Shown: positions 49,430 through 59,555, counted from the first letter of the stretch. The stretch: DNA of 64,000 nt from Sipunculus nudus (GCA_026874595.1 CM049317.1:32538901-32602900); one strand, 5' to 3'. Translations and numbers: made by a program. The notes: a model not told the origin generated them from the letters alone.

Positions 49430-52400
49430 CTGGTAAAAAACAAAGACATTAGACGAGGTCTGTATTTATTAATTGCGAGTTAAGAATGTTATATAACTGA
49501 AAATTAAAATATTGATGAATAAAATTATATGATTAATGTCTGATTACAGTATCTAATTCATCACACATAATGCATTATAAAATATCATAATTACGATTGT
49601 ACATCGTATATGCGCTTGCATTTGTTTAGAAACGAAAGTTATTCTCAATATTGTATCCGAACTTTGACAGTATATATAATTTGTATATAATCGTTCATTC
49701 GGTAGTCATATTTGGATAATGAAAGACACTTACCGCTTTGTAAGAAAACACAAGACTAGTACAATACTAACAAAAAGCAGGTATCCAACGATGCCCATGG
49801 TGATCGTAATTATACCTGGCATAGGAGCTGATCAAGGTAAAAAAAAATACACATTTAAACGTTTAATCATCTAACGTATGTGTTATACTCATCAATGTTT
49901 AGAAGTGTATAAAAAAAGAACCTTACATGTAATCAGCTTTGAATCATTTAGTCAATTTAATATGGTTTGATTTGGTATATTTCAAGGTATTATTGCACAA
50001 CAAGAATTATTGATTCTTGTTACCGTAATTTTATTGTAATTTATTTTTCCGAATTAAGCATCGGATGCATATTGTTGAAAAAAAAGTATTTTTTTCTTAT
50101 TAATTATATTGTTTGTCATGAACGATATTTTTACACGAATGATTATTTTTATTAACCTCTCTCGGTACTCTCTTTTGTCGGGATAACAGTGACAGGCCTT
50201 ACAGACCTCAATCCCGGTAAAGTGTTTTCATTTCCTATATTAATTTCAACCTGAGTGGTCAGTGACTTATCTAAAAAAAAGAAGAAGAAAACTGCATTGT
50301 ATGCTCAGTTTACCAGACATTAACAATTTAACTTGAGTCATATGTATATTAAGACCATTATTCAAAGAAAATGTATTCAAATGAAAATGAACTGCTTCAA
50401 TGGCTTAATTTGTTTCATGCATTTTAAATTGTTTTAGTTAATATCATGAACGGTATTTTTAACGAAAAATTAAATGTCGTATTCAAATGAAAATAATCTG
50501 CTTAAATGGGAAACATTTTAAATTGGTTTTATGCATTTTAAATTGTTTTGGATAATATCACGAAAGAAATTTTTTGTACGAAAGATTATTTTATTAACCA
50601 TTCTTGGCAACCTTCTTAGTCGGGATAACAGTGACAGGCCTTACTGGCCTCAATCCCGGTAAAGTGTTTCCATTTTTTTTAGTAATTCCAACCTGAGTGG
50701 TCAGTGACTTATCTAAAAAAAGAAGAAGAAAACTGCATTATACGTTCAATTTACCAGCAACTTACAATTTAACGTTAGCCATATGTATATTAATACCATT
50801 ATTCAAAGAAAATGTATTCAAATGAAAATGATCTACTTAAATGGCTTAATTTGTTTACAATTTACCACTTGACTGGCCTGAAAAATTATATAAACCTGTC
50901 TTGGAACTCTTCTTTGTCGGGATAACAGTGACAGGCCTTACTTGCGACCATTCCGGTAAGATGTGCTAATTTTCTTTAGTAGTTCCAACCTGAATGGTCA
51001 GTGACGTATCTAAATAAGAAGAAAAAAGCTGCAATTTACGTTCGATTTACCAACCATTAAAAAATTAACATAAGATAAATTGCCAAATGTATAATGAGCC
51101 CATCATAATTAAGAAAAGATGTTATGTTATTTTATTTCCTGATCAAAGGGGGGACATATTAAGTTGTCTTTTGCAAGTATCAAAAGTAATGAACCCTTCA
51201 TGGATATGAGGCTTGGAAATATTTGTATATATTTACGCATATATAAACATGTACATACATGTGGAGTGTACAACTGATTAGAATAACTAATACGTGGCTC
51301 ACTTCTGAGTTTCGTTGCTACATTGTAGGGGTTGAGGATTCAGAGCGACATGGAGAAAACGTCAGTCCTGGACGGGCCACTTTAATTAACTCTCATAGCC
51401 ACACCGATGATCAAACCCGGATTTTCAGCGGAGAGAGGCGAGCGTTTTAAATATTTTTGAAGAATTTATTGCTCTAGCAAACCAAAAACCGTTGACGCAT
51501 CAAGGGAGGAAAACCTTATATACTCGTGAAATAATAACCTAATGAAATTACACCACATGTACTTAATTATAACTGATATCCTTTGATTATACCATTCATG
51601 ACACATTCTTTGGAAACTGTCACTAATCTCATCAATATTAAAGAATAATGTTACGGAGATCACGCAAACGGTTCCCCCAGCACACACGTGCAATTAAGAC
51701 GTTACTCCTTCTCCTAGCACGGTTATAAATAAGGCTTATGATGGAAATGTCGAAACAAATATTCAGTGTATTTAAATGGTATGTTTTCCTCCTCATATTA
51801 GAAACTTAAACCTGTTAGTTTTTTTTTTCCTAGGTCTGTAACAGGAACAAAACTTTTTTATGATAATTCATTTGACCAAAATGTCAACACCAAATAACTT
51901 ATTGACAGCGATAATGAAATGAACTTAAGCATTTATGTCGAGGTGCATAAACACTTAACTTGAGTACAAATAAAGGCTTCAGTGGTACTGGAGCATGGAG
52001 AGGACGACCATTCACCCTGACGGTTTAAGAAGAGGCAGTTATTTTGGACTGGTGCTGAATATGGTTCAATTGACCAAAGGTTACCAGTTACTGGTAAGTT
52101 CAAACCTAAAATAAAGAAAAAGGTTCCAAATCACCAGGAACGTGTCTAATGTAACATCAATAAAATATTTCTGTTCAATGAAAAGCGATTTTTCTATTGC
52201 GCCATTATGTGTGATAGTAATACTGGAAAATAATTAAATTTTCGCCAATTCATGTGTTTTTTTCGCCAATTTATGTAGTTTAGTCCGGATGATCGATGTA
52301 TCGAATTGCCAAATGAAATGAGTTATGTGGAAAGGTATCATTGTAAACAGTGTGAGAAAACCTCTTACACCAATCAACCCAGGAACCACCCACCGTTCTG

Positions 52401-53729
52401 CCATAGCCACACACTGCTTGTTCCATACACCCAGAAAAAGCTGCGTATATTCCCGTCCAGGAGTTTACTCCTCCAGTCTAAAACATCAAGGTATTCATCA
52501 TAGCTGTAGAATGATACTAAACGCCCGTAACTTTCCCAGCACAGAATGACGGCTTCTTCCCAAGTCAGTTGCACTGTTTGAAACCGAAGGCATCTCCCGG
52601 TCCTATTCAAGAGATGTGTATTAGGTGGACACGTGTCTGCGGGTTCTGAAAATATGAAATTCTCTTATGATGAGTAAAGTTTTCAAAATGTAGAGATTAA
52701 AAAGTACTTTGGTAACATTGTAATCACGCACAGCGTGACCATCTGTTGAACAATTGCATTCCGTTATAATTTTACTCTACAAATTACAGGAATGTCCGTA
52801 TATAATGCCTTAAAAAAGAACAGTGTACGTATAACATAAATGAAGTACTTAATGGTCATCTGTTATTTACTGTTACTGATGTATTTTTTTTCTTTTATCA
52901 TTGTAATGTTAAAGCAATACACATCTGTCATCACCGTTTAGTAGACAGGTCGTGCATGATTAGGTTATTAATGTGAAAAAGTAAGAGTTTACCTTTATTT
53001 TGCAGACATAATGGGACTAAGTGATCAGCACATGACTTGCTGACAAGATGGCGGTTTTGCTGTTCTTCGTGTAGGAAAAGTGCTGCACACTTGGGATTCC
53101 CGTTGTCACCAGTTATTCCTCCAGGGTTGCCATATAACCATACATTATTATCTTTCAATATAAACAGAGCACATAACGTATTTGTAATCTATGCCATAAG
53201 TATACTATATCAGTATAATAAAATTCATTATACTTTTTGCTTAATATAAAGAAGAATGCGGGAAATATAAATTTAATGAAACGAAAAATATATAATAATT
53301 ATAAAGACAATAAACGCGTATAAAATCTGCTTGATCGTTATAAATCGCATTATTTGACAAATAGACTGGAGTTCACTGCAATTCAAGGTCTCCTATATTT
53401 ACTTCTAATTAAGATTTTAATTAATTTTACTATATTAAAGGCAAAGCTTCAATTTGATGGGTTTGTGGCATCTGTTACCTTACCATTGTCTGTGTTCACA
53501 GAATAGATTGCATAGCTATCCATAATGCCACATATTCTCTTCCCATGAAGACACGGCTGGCAACTACCAGATCGGCCGAATTTCACAAACACATTGCCGC
53601 AGCAGCAAAAGTGTTTTTGTATCTGGTTTGGCATAAGAACAATTCCAATAACAAAATTGTGTTCAAGTGTTAACGTGTGGAACATATAGATACATGTATG
53701 AACGTTCTATCAACTTTTAATATCGCTCA

Positions 53730-53774
<45 letters not shown>

Positions 53775-54593
53775 TATATATATACACTACCAAATATATG
53801 TATCGGCTCAGCGAATTTGCACGCAACATTCGATGGTTCCTTAACAATTGTGAAAATACTCAGAGGGGTTGCAGATCTATAGTAGCTCAGTTGTTAAAGC
53901 AGCCAACCGGAACGACCGGGAAAAAGATGAGGACGTTAAATGGCGGTCCCGTGTCCAGAAGGGGACGGGCACGTAAAAGACCCCATACTGTTTTTCGATA
54001 GAAGAGTAGGCCAGCCTGTTGCCGGCAGTATGGAACCTGGCCCTGTAGAGCCAGCCGTTTGGTGGAAAAAGTTACGGGGATCCCGAAAGGATCAGGGACA
54101 AGGCTCCAAGACGTCAAAATAACCGGGGGTCCGGTCAGGACCAGCAGGGACAAGGCTCAAGACATGATGGCAAAAGCACCAGAGAAGGCTCCCGAGAAGG
54201 CTCCCGAGAAGGCTCCGATCAAACGAGAGCTGTACCTGGTCGAAAGGGACAAGGCTCATGACGGGACTGCGAATAGTCCAGGGGCAGGCCGGTAGCGCTC
54301 GGACATTACTGGCAGGTTGCGAGGCTCAGGCTCCCGGAACACCTGGGGGATTCCTCGGTGGTTGACGGTAGGCGAGGGCGGGCCGGACCTAGCTGGCTAG
54401 CTGGCGTGTCAGTTCTGGCGACCTCAGTGCAGAATGAGGGGGACCCGAAGAGGCAAAACTGCGGCGTAGAAACCCTAGTTATTGCCTGAGCGGTGTAACG
54501 GTTATGGATGGACCGGGAAAAAGATGGGTTTGACTATTCTGTAGATTCTAGTTACATCTCTTTATACAATGAACCAGAATGGCTATTCATCCA

Positions 54594-54659
<66 letters not shown>

Positions 54660-54833
54660 CGGTGGAACCCCGCCTTGCGACCAACCCGCAATTGCGACCA
54701 CCCCGACAAATACGACCACTTTTCTTGGTCCCAAATATATGATCTAGGTAATTAAGATTCTCACAAATACGACAACCCCCAAATTACGACCACTTTGGTC
54801 AGTCCCCAAGGTGGTCCTTATTGTGGGGTTCCA

Positions 54834-54887
<54 letters not shown>

Positions 54888-55545
54888 AACCTCGTTTTGT
54901 CGAACTCGGTTAAGTCAAATTCCCGCATGTGTCGAAGTCGAATATGCAGTCCTGCAAATTTCAGTTAAAACCTTACTAATTTAACTCCGCTGGTGTCGAA
55001 GTCGTTCGTGCCGAAAAACCTGATGCGTGATGACAAGTCACGATTCACCAATACCGAAAAGGCTCTCACTCATCAAGCGCGGCGGTTCTGTCGCTCGACT
55101 CGAGGTAATGCCGCTTAAATCAGGTGTGCGCTGTCCAACAATCATACCTACGGCCGCGATGGTCAGTCACATAATTAATACCGGCAAGGATCTTACTCAT
55201 CAAGCGTGATGGCTTACATACCGACCATGCCCACTTTCACCACCACCAACCATTAGAAAGACCCGTGAGATGTGCAGCAAGCTGCGGCAGCTGCTAAAGT
55301 CGTCAGAGGTTGCGGGTGATTGCTTTAGATTCCTGTCGGGAATTGAGAATTTTGTTGCTGATCAGGAGCGTTCTCGTGATAAGCAAAGGACTGTTACTGC
55401 CCTTTTAAAAAAAAAAACTGATGTGTTGAACTGAAAATGATCTGAGCCTATCATTTGATGTTTTGTATGCTTTTATACGTGTGCATGTGTGTGCTCTTAT
55501 TTCACTTTCTTGATTTATCTAATCCTATTATTGGTGAAACTTATT

Positions 55546-55595
<50 letters not shown>

Positions 55596-55717
55596 ATATC
55601 TATATATAAGTCGTATTGCTCCTTCACGAAATATTTGTAAGAACTATATGCTATAGTCCATGAACATCGGTTTTTAGTAAATTCACCTGTCCCCTCGACT
55701 TGGACACAACGAGGTTT

Positions 55718-55805
<88 letters not shown>

Positions 55806-56217
55806 TTATTTAGTTTTATTTCTATGTTGCGCCATAATGACAGCGAATTACCTTATAAAGCATCAAGTACTTATATCCTTTGCAATGGGATTTGCATTCA
55901 TTAAGACTCTTTATCCCTTGACATTTAAAAAGTTGAGACTCAGATGTGATCCCTGCTTTCCGAGAATAGCATCCTTGTTAGAATATTGGCGAAGTAGCAG
56001 GAACTGCTTGAAAAACACAAGAAAAACATTTATAAAATACGTCTTTTTCTACATGTAATCTCGTTTAATTATATCAAGGCAAAGAGTTAATACCGATCTT
56101 TAAAGCCAATTATAAAAACAATAGTCCCCTGATTGGCCAGGAACTAGTACAATTAACGCCTGCAAGAACACCGCCCTTATGTCACCCATGATCTTTTTTA
56201 TCAAACATTGTATACTG

Positions 56218-56275
<58 letters not shown>

Positions 56276-56706
56276 ACATGTAGATACACGTTGTATGGCT
56301 CGGCATCTGGAGAATGCTTTGGCAAACAGGTATAGACATACATGTACCTACCGTCAGGCTGAATCCATTGCCAAAAAGCAGGTGTAGTTTTGCCCCCAAG
56401 CCACGCCTTCTCAGTACCACTGCCACGTAATAAACTTGTAATGACCCAATGTGTGTTGTCATCATCATCAACGGCTAAACTTCCACCATACTTCTGGCAT
56501 GTCTCTTTGGCATTGTCCCACGTCGTTTGATACTTGTACAGGCAGTACTGGCCCAAACAACTAGGTTTAAAGGATGATGTTGTTCCAACAAGACACATCA
56601 TGAACACTATCCCAGTATACGTCATGTTACAGTAAACAGCCTGAGAGGAACCTAAAAGGATTAGGGACAGGCAAGTAATACTTATAAATATCCCGGCTTC
56701 GAACAA
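48967..56706 (-). CDS. type I transmembrane receptor with two C-type lectin domains (multi-exon gene)
   Basis: I assembled this from splice sites and phases: exons 56706-56352, 53151-52993, 52645-52394, 52105-51960, 50712-50599, 50270-50157, 49827-49734 and 49429-48967. If the lectin and stalk exons are joined in phase, the product is about 565 residues (538 from the second Met). It has a signal peptide, lectin domain 1, lectin domain 2, a Thr/Lys-rich stalk, one membrane helix, and a 153-residue tail with two ENEIY(D/E)SAT motifs. All junctions are GT-AG and phase-compatible (1,1,1,?,1,1,2) except the donor of exon 4. Known for the family: such receptors bind surface ligands and are often immune-related. 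Ligand binding and signalling here are inference. The lectin domains lack standard calcium-site motifs. Confidence 0.8.
49734..49827 (-). CDS. lectin receptor transmembrane exon
   Basis: Acceptor TTGATCAG|CT, phase 1. Encodes a short proline/glycine lead-in and one hydrophobic helix (from MGIVGYLLFVSIVLVLCFL) followed by TKR. Donor CG|GTAAGT, a consensus site, phase 2. Confidence 0.85.
50157..50270 (-). CDS. lectin receptor stalk cassette exon C
   Basis: 114 nt, same splice phases and layout as cassette B; encodes KSLTTQVEINIGNENTLPG and VRPVTVIPTKESTER. Being a multiple of three with equal phases, each cassette can be skipped or included without changing the frame. Confidence 0.78.
50599..50712 (-). 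CDS. lectin receptor stalk cassette exon B
   Basis: 114 nt, acceptor TTTTTTTAG|AT, donor G|GTTAAT, phase 1-1. Encodes KSLTTQVGITKKNGNT and LRPVRPVTVIPTKK, rich in Thr, Lys and Pro, suited to an extended O-glycosylated stalk. Open throughout. Flanking intron sequence is also shared with cassettes A and C, pointing to duplication of exon plus intron edges. Confidence 0.78.
50896..51009 (-). pseudogene. stalk cassette exon A, with in-frame stop
   Basis: 114 nt, AG/GT bounded, phase 1-1, matching cassettes B and C (TSLTIQVGTTKEN at the start and VRPVTVIPTKKSSKT at the end). A TAG in the middle (AAAATTAG) stops the frame, so inclusion would truncate the protein before the membrane helix. Confidence 0.75.
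51010..51959 (-). other. intron between lectin domain 2 and the stalk
   Basis: No exon or repeat recognised. The 51259-51450 (+) frame contains no motif. Confidence 0.5.
51960..52105 (-). CDS. lectin receptor exon 4: second half of lectin domain 2
   Basis: A 48-codon exon with acceptor TTATTTTAG|GT. Encodes GNLWSIEPYS, NNCLFLNRQGEWSSSPC and closing FICTQ. WSIEPY and EWSSS stand where EPN and WND would be. The exon end reads CAAG|TTAAGT: the phase-1 donor expected from the other exons has TT instead of GT. A GT one base earlier (CAA|GTTAAG) gives phase 0. Confidence 0.85.
52394..52645 (-). CDS. lectin receptor exon 3: linker and first half of lectin domain 2
   Basis: Acceptor TATTTTCAG|AA joins exon 2 in phase 1. 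After PADTCPPNTHLL the domain starts GRCLRFQTVQLTWEEAVILC, followed by the helix-rich part and FFWVYGTSSVWLWQNGG. Donor G|GTGGGT, phase 1, at the same place in the fold as the exon 1 donor. Confidence 0.88.
52993..53151 (-). CDS. lectin receptor exon 2: second half of lectin domain 1
   Basis: Acceptor ...TTGAAAG|AT; phase 1 fits exon 1 and restores an Asp codon. It encodes NNVWLYGNPGG, then KCAALFL and the closing SCADHLVPLCLQ, with the cysteines of the core fold. GNPGG replaces the usual EPN/QPD and RHLVSKSC replaces the usual WND region, so calcium-dependent sugar binding is doubtful. Donor G|GTAAAC, phase 1. Confidence 0.85.
53484..53622 (-). CDS. orphan exon-like segment in intron 1 of the lectin receptor
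   Basis: An open stretch bounded by CCAG| and G|GTAAGG encodes a cysteine-rich peptide (HFCCCGNVFVKFGRSGSC, CLHGKRICG). Its 3' phase (1) fits exon 2, but its 5' phase (0) does not fit exon 1. It could be an alternative first-domain exon, part of a lost paralogue, or chance. No domain recognised. Confidence 0.3.
53735..53785. repeat. (TA)n microsatellite
   Basis: TA run within intron 1 of the receptor gene. Confidence 0.95.
53878..54530 (+). mobile_element. SINE-like, tRNA-headed GC-rich insertion in intron 1
   Basis: Begins with an A-box-like TAGTAGCTCAGTTGTTAAAG and continues with GGACGTTAAATGGCGGTCCC and GGGCACGTAAAAGACCCC, words typical of animal tRNA-derived SINE bodies. The next 500 bases are much more GC-rich than the surroundings and include a 12-bp tandem (GAGAAGGCTCCC, three copies). 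GACCGGGAAAAAGATG occurs at both 53917 and 54511. A B box is not clear. Extent beyond about 54020 is uncertain. Confidence 0.5.
54595..54659. repeat. (CT)n(TA)n compound microsatellite
   Basis: CT run followed by TA run, ending directly at the MITE at 54660. Confidence 0.95.
54660..54836. mobile_element. pogo-like MITE, 177 bp, inserted in a TA tract
   Basis: Ends CGGTGGAACCCCGC and GTGGGGTTCCACTG, inverted, with TA on both sides and TA repeats beyond each. The interior is rich in GCGACCA/ACGACCA words. It is a different family from the 16804 MITE, though with the same CAGTG(G/A)AACC-type terminus. Confidence 0.85.
54837..54882. repeat. (TA)n microsatellite between two TA-target elements
   Basis: TA run separating the 54660 MITE from the Tigger-like remnant at 54883. 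Confidence 0.95.
54883..55722 (+). mobile_element. internally deleted Tigger/pogo transposon
   Basis: Left end CAATGAACCTCGTTTTGTCG and right end GGACACAACGAGGTTTTACT are inverted and related to the 184-bp MITE ends. A C-terminal transposase remnant lies inside (55255-55434). About 840 bp, far shorter than autonomous Tigger elements (2-3 kb), so most of the transposase gene is lost. TA flanks the left end; the right flank is CT repeats. Confidence 0.75.
55255..55434 (+). pseudogene. Tigger-like transposase C-terminal remnant
   Basis: An open stretch reads KTREMCSKLRQLL, then FLSGIENFVADQE, and ends KQRTVTALLKKKTDVLN before a stop at 55432-55434. The closing KQ..(I/V)T..(F/L)(F/L)KK pattern is typical of the end of Tigger/CENP-B-like transposases. 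The DDE catalytic part and DNA-binding domains are absent. Confidence 0.55.
55722..55804. repeat. (CT)n(TA)n compound microsatellite
   Basis: CT run then TA run; similar in layout to the compound tract before 54660. Confidence 0.95.
56220..56274. repeat. (TA)n microsatellite
   Basis: TA run in intron 1 of the receptor gene, about 80 bases past the exon 1 donor. It makes exon 1 appear to read on as Ile/Tyr. Confidence 0.95.
56352..56706 (-). CDS. lectin receptor exon 1: signal peptide and first half of lectin domain 1
   Basis: Met at 56706 is followed by the hydrophobic stretch IFISITCLSLILLGSSQA. A second Met at 56625 also starts a signal-like segment (GIVFMMCLVGTTSS), and a TATA-like TATAAGG at 56721-56715 would place transcription start after the first Met, so the true start is uncertain. 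The domain begins CLGQYCLYKYQTTWDNAKETC and continues to WLGG and WQWIQPD. Donor G|GTAGGT, phase 1. Confidence 0.8.
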
Positions 56707-56714
56707 ACCCTGAC

Positions 56715-56721
56715 CCTTATA
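56715..56721 (-). promoter_or_regulatory. possible TATA box of the lectin receptor
   Basis: TATAAGG on the minus strand, 9 bases before the first Met codon and 90 before the second. It favours the second Met as the start. A single short motif, so weak. Confidence 0.25.
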
Positions 56722-57039
56722 CAGATGACCGAGATATAATTGTAAGAGCTTGAAACGGCATGATCATGAAGCATTAGTCATATAACTACACACACTGACA
56801 GTTATAAATAACACCAGGAAGTAATGCTTTTTGATGAGTGTATCACTCGGTGCAATGATTTCAGTTGGGTAGTTGAATATCTTATCATTATATTGTTTCG
56901 TGCTTATAGCCTTGGCTTCTTTTCAAATGTGATATATTTACATTCCAATTATTCAAATGAAGAATAAAAAGTTTACAGGATAACATAAAAGCTAAATTAT
57001 TGATTGGCTTAAAATACAGATTATATTGTATATGTATTT

Positions 57040-57595
57040 TGCTAGTCCTGCCTCGGCTTATAGTATTTACGTTTGCTACTGAAATGCCTAAATAAAACAT
57101 TATTCCATGTACCCATAGACGTGAGTCAATCTTTCCTTAAGCCACAGCCTAGTTGCCAACACGCGAATCGTCCTGATCGTTTAAGCCAGCGGGTACATGT
57201 GTTACATTTTGACGGCGTTCGTTGCGTGTCCACCCGAATCACTCCCGCTGACTGGCTGAGCCCACTCAACTCAGATATTTAGACTGATTAAATGGGAATA
57301 TATGTAACCAAAGAAGCCCGCAATAGGGCGATGGCTAAATGAACCGTGTTGGTTTTGAAAAACATTCTTAGAAAGACCAACGATTACTGCTGACGTAGCT
57401 GGAAAGGACCTTAGTTCAGCGAGGCGGGGATGTGTGGCGCTGACCGTCCCATAACCGTCGAAGTATACCAGTTGATTAAATATTCCGCCAGAGAGCCATA
57501 ATTTAGTTATATAATTTGCCGCGAGGTGGTAATACCTGTTCTTTGCGTTGCGACACAGCAAGAGAAGTTTGGATGGCTCTGATAGTGGGAGTAAT
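57040..57595 (+). repeat. dispersed module, copy 3, without 49-bp repeats
   Basis: Aligns in order with 27463-28505, lacking about 400 internal bases: CCTGCCTCGGCTTATAG, ATTCCATGTACCCATAGACG, TAGTTGCCAAC, GGTACATGTGTTACATTTTG, GACTGGCTGAGC, AAGCCCGCAATAGG, CCTTAGTTCAGCGAGGCGG, TTTAGTTATATAATTTGCCG. No minisatellite unit flanks it. Confidence 0.8.
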
Positions 57596-58286
57596 TATAG
57601 GTCTGTCTAGTATTTTGCATTTTGAATGTCTTGCAATGGTCCGGGGATATGATAAGCATCAGTTATGATAAGGTATGCCTGCGGAGGTGAATATACGAGC
57701 TTTTAATGTCCTTATTTGATATCGCCATTTTCACCCATTGGAAATATGCTTTATACAGCATCTGGATTCCAATGTGAGCCTTACTTGTTACCAGCTACAG
57801 GCGTCAACATAACTCGCTGATTTTTTTACAAGAATTAAAGTGTTGTATGTGTTTCTGTGACAATCTATAGCTAAGACATACTTTGCCTTTACTTAGGCGA
57901 GGAAACTCAGAAATAAAGAAATCCGCAACAAAACATGTCCGAGTCGTACAACATATATGCGGTAAATGGTTTATCGTGTCGCCTCAGCTGGTGAAAGGAA
58001 TGCCATTAACGTATTAAATTACTCTATATTGACTTTTGTGTCGAGAGTGTTTAGAATAAAGGATTTATACAATCATGTGACAAGTGTACATATCTTAAAT
58101 ATGGAAAATAATCCAATATATAGTAAAAGGAAGGGGGCCTTGATCTCAGAAAGCTTAATTTCTCATGTATGTCATTCCATGACAACACTCATTATTCATC
58201 ATGTATGTTCCCTATTTGCTTTAATGGATGAATACTACACCACCACCGTTTGTCTTTGTATTGCACTTAAATAATTACGGGTTGAT
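57596..58286. other. unassigned sequence
   Basis: No feature supported. The 57966-58274 (+) frame lacks motifs. Confidence 0.4.
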
Positions 58287-58510
58287 TCATGTATAACCAA
58301 AGCGTAATTTGATGCTCAATGATACTATAATGTTTTTTTTCTTCTTCTTCAGGTAGGTGTGCCTGTAATCTGTTTCTAAGTTTGTCCATTCCATGTATTC
58401 AGAGGACAAGGGTGTACAGGGTTTTCCTGTTTCGTAAAGTTCATAATCATAATCTCTATTTCCAACTGGTACAAATGTGATTTCTGGCAGTCCTTCGGAA
58501 ACCAAACATG
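58287..58510 (-). CDS. possible last exon of a second receptor (cytoplasmic tail)
   Basis: Acceptor-like AATGCTAG|CA, phase 1, opens a 73-codon stretch to a TGA at 58287. The peptide is tyrosine-rich and acidic (NRDYDYELYETGK, LSSEYMEW, ETDYRHTY), then Lys-rich (from an AAG/AAA run). This resembles receptor tails, but no membrane exon was found upstream (higher coordinates) and the polypyrimidine tract is poor. It is on the same strand as the lectin receptor and about 1.6 kb upstream of it. Confidence 0.35.
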
Positions 58511-59555
58511 CTAGCATTTGATTGTATTTTTTCCCCTTTCTTTATCACACACAACATGTGTTCTGAATGATTGGAGTGTAATTATTACTGCCGCGTATAA
58601 AATATTACTTATTATGATATTTAAAAAAATATTTTAATTTTATTATTTTACCGATTGATGCTTATAAATATATATATATATATATATAAATATACAATAA
58701 ACATATGGTGAAACGGCTTGCAAAAAAAGACAAACTTCAGCTATCAAGCAACTATCAATACGGAGTACGGACTACGCATCTACGTACTTAAGGAAATCGA
58801 ACTTTACGGATACAGACTATGCATACGGACTACGCATGCGGACTATGGATAAGGAATATGCTCAGATTTTGCGCCTTTCTGTAGTCTCCTTAATAGAATG
58901 TATTTGAACTTGTAAGAATCTCTGAATAAAACGGTCGTACATTTCCTGAATATAATACCCTTTTTAATATAAATATGAATGCTGTATCGAATGGCAAATT
59001 TTCTATCAAGGAAGATGGCTCTTCTTAAAGTAGTTGTAGTTCCGTGGCCAGTTGTCGCCTTTACGAACAAACCTGTGGATTGTAATATGCTCCCCCCCCC
59101 CCTCCCTCTAGGTGGCATTATTGGTTCAAAATCAATTAGGCATGGTCTAAAACTGTGAGGGTATTAACTCATGATGAAGCATAACAAAACTGTAGATACG
59201 CATAATAAATTGACCGTACCTGACTCATGATGGCGCCTCGATGTTTGAACGAAGCCGCCAACAGCCGATTGTCGTATGACTTATCCCAACTATTAACAAA
59301 CGTTTATCATGTTAAAGAAAATTAGTGTATATCAAAGAGGCCGACGTAACGGAAGATATATCTGAGTTTCTATTATTTTGTTTTTGTTTTGGAAATCAAT
59401 ATTTTTTGGTTATAGTAGCCCATACGATAGGACGTCTCAATTGCTTTTTTTAGGTGAGTTGCACAATGTGGAGTCCAAAGATTGCCCTACATTTAACTGT
59501 AATTGTAACAATACATACACGACTGTGTATGTATATTCCTTCAGGTGCGACTGTG

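Noticed and set aside
54059-54295. APEK-repeat protein
   Set aside because: Lies in a SINE-like GC-rich block; the repeat is three copies of a 12-bp tandem, with no supporting signals.
56182-56351. exon 1 reading on into a Tyr/Ile-rich C-terminus
   Set aside because: That part is a (TA)n run beyond a consensus donor; the lectin fold continues at 53151.
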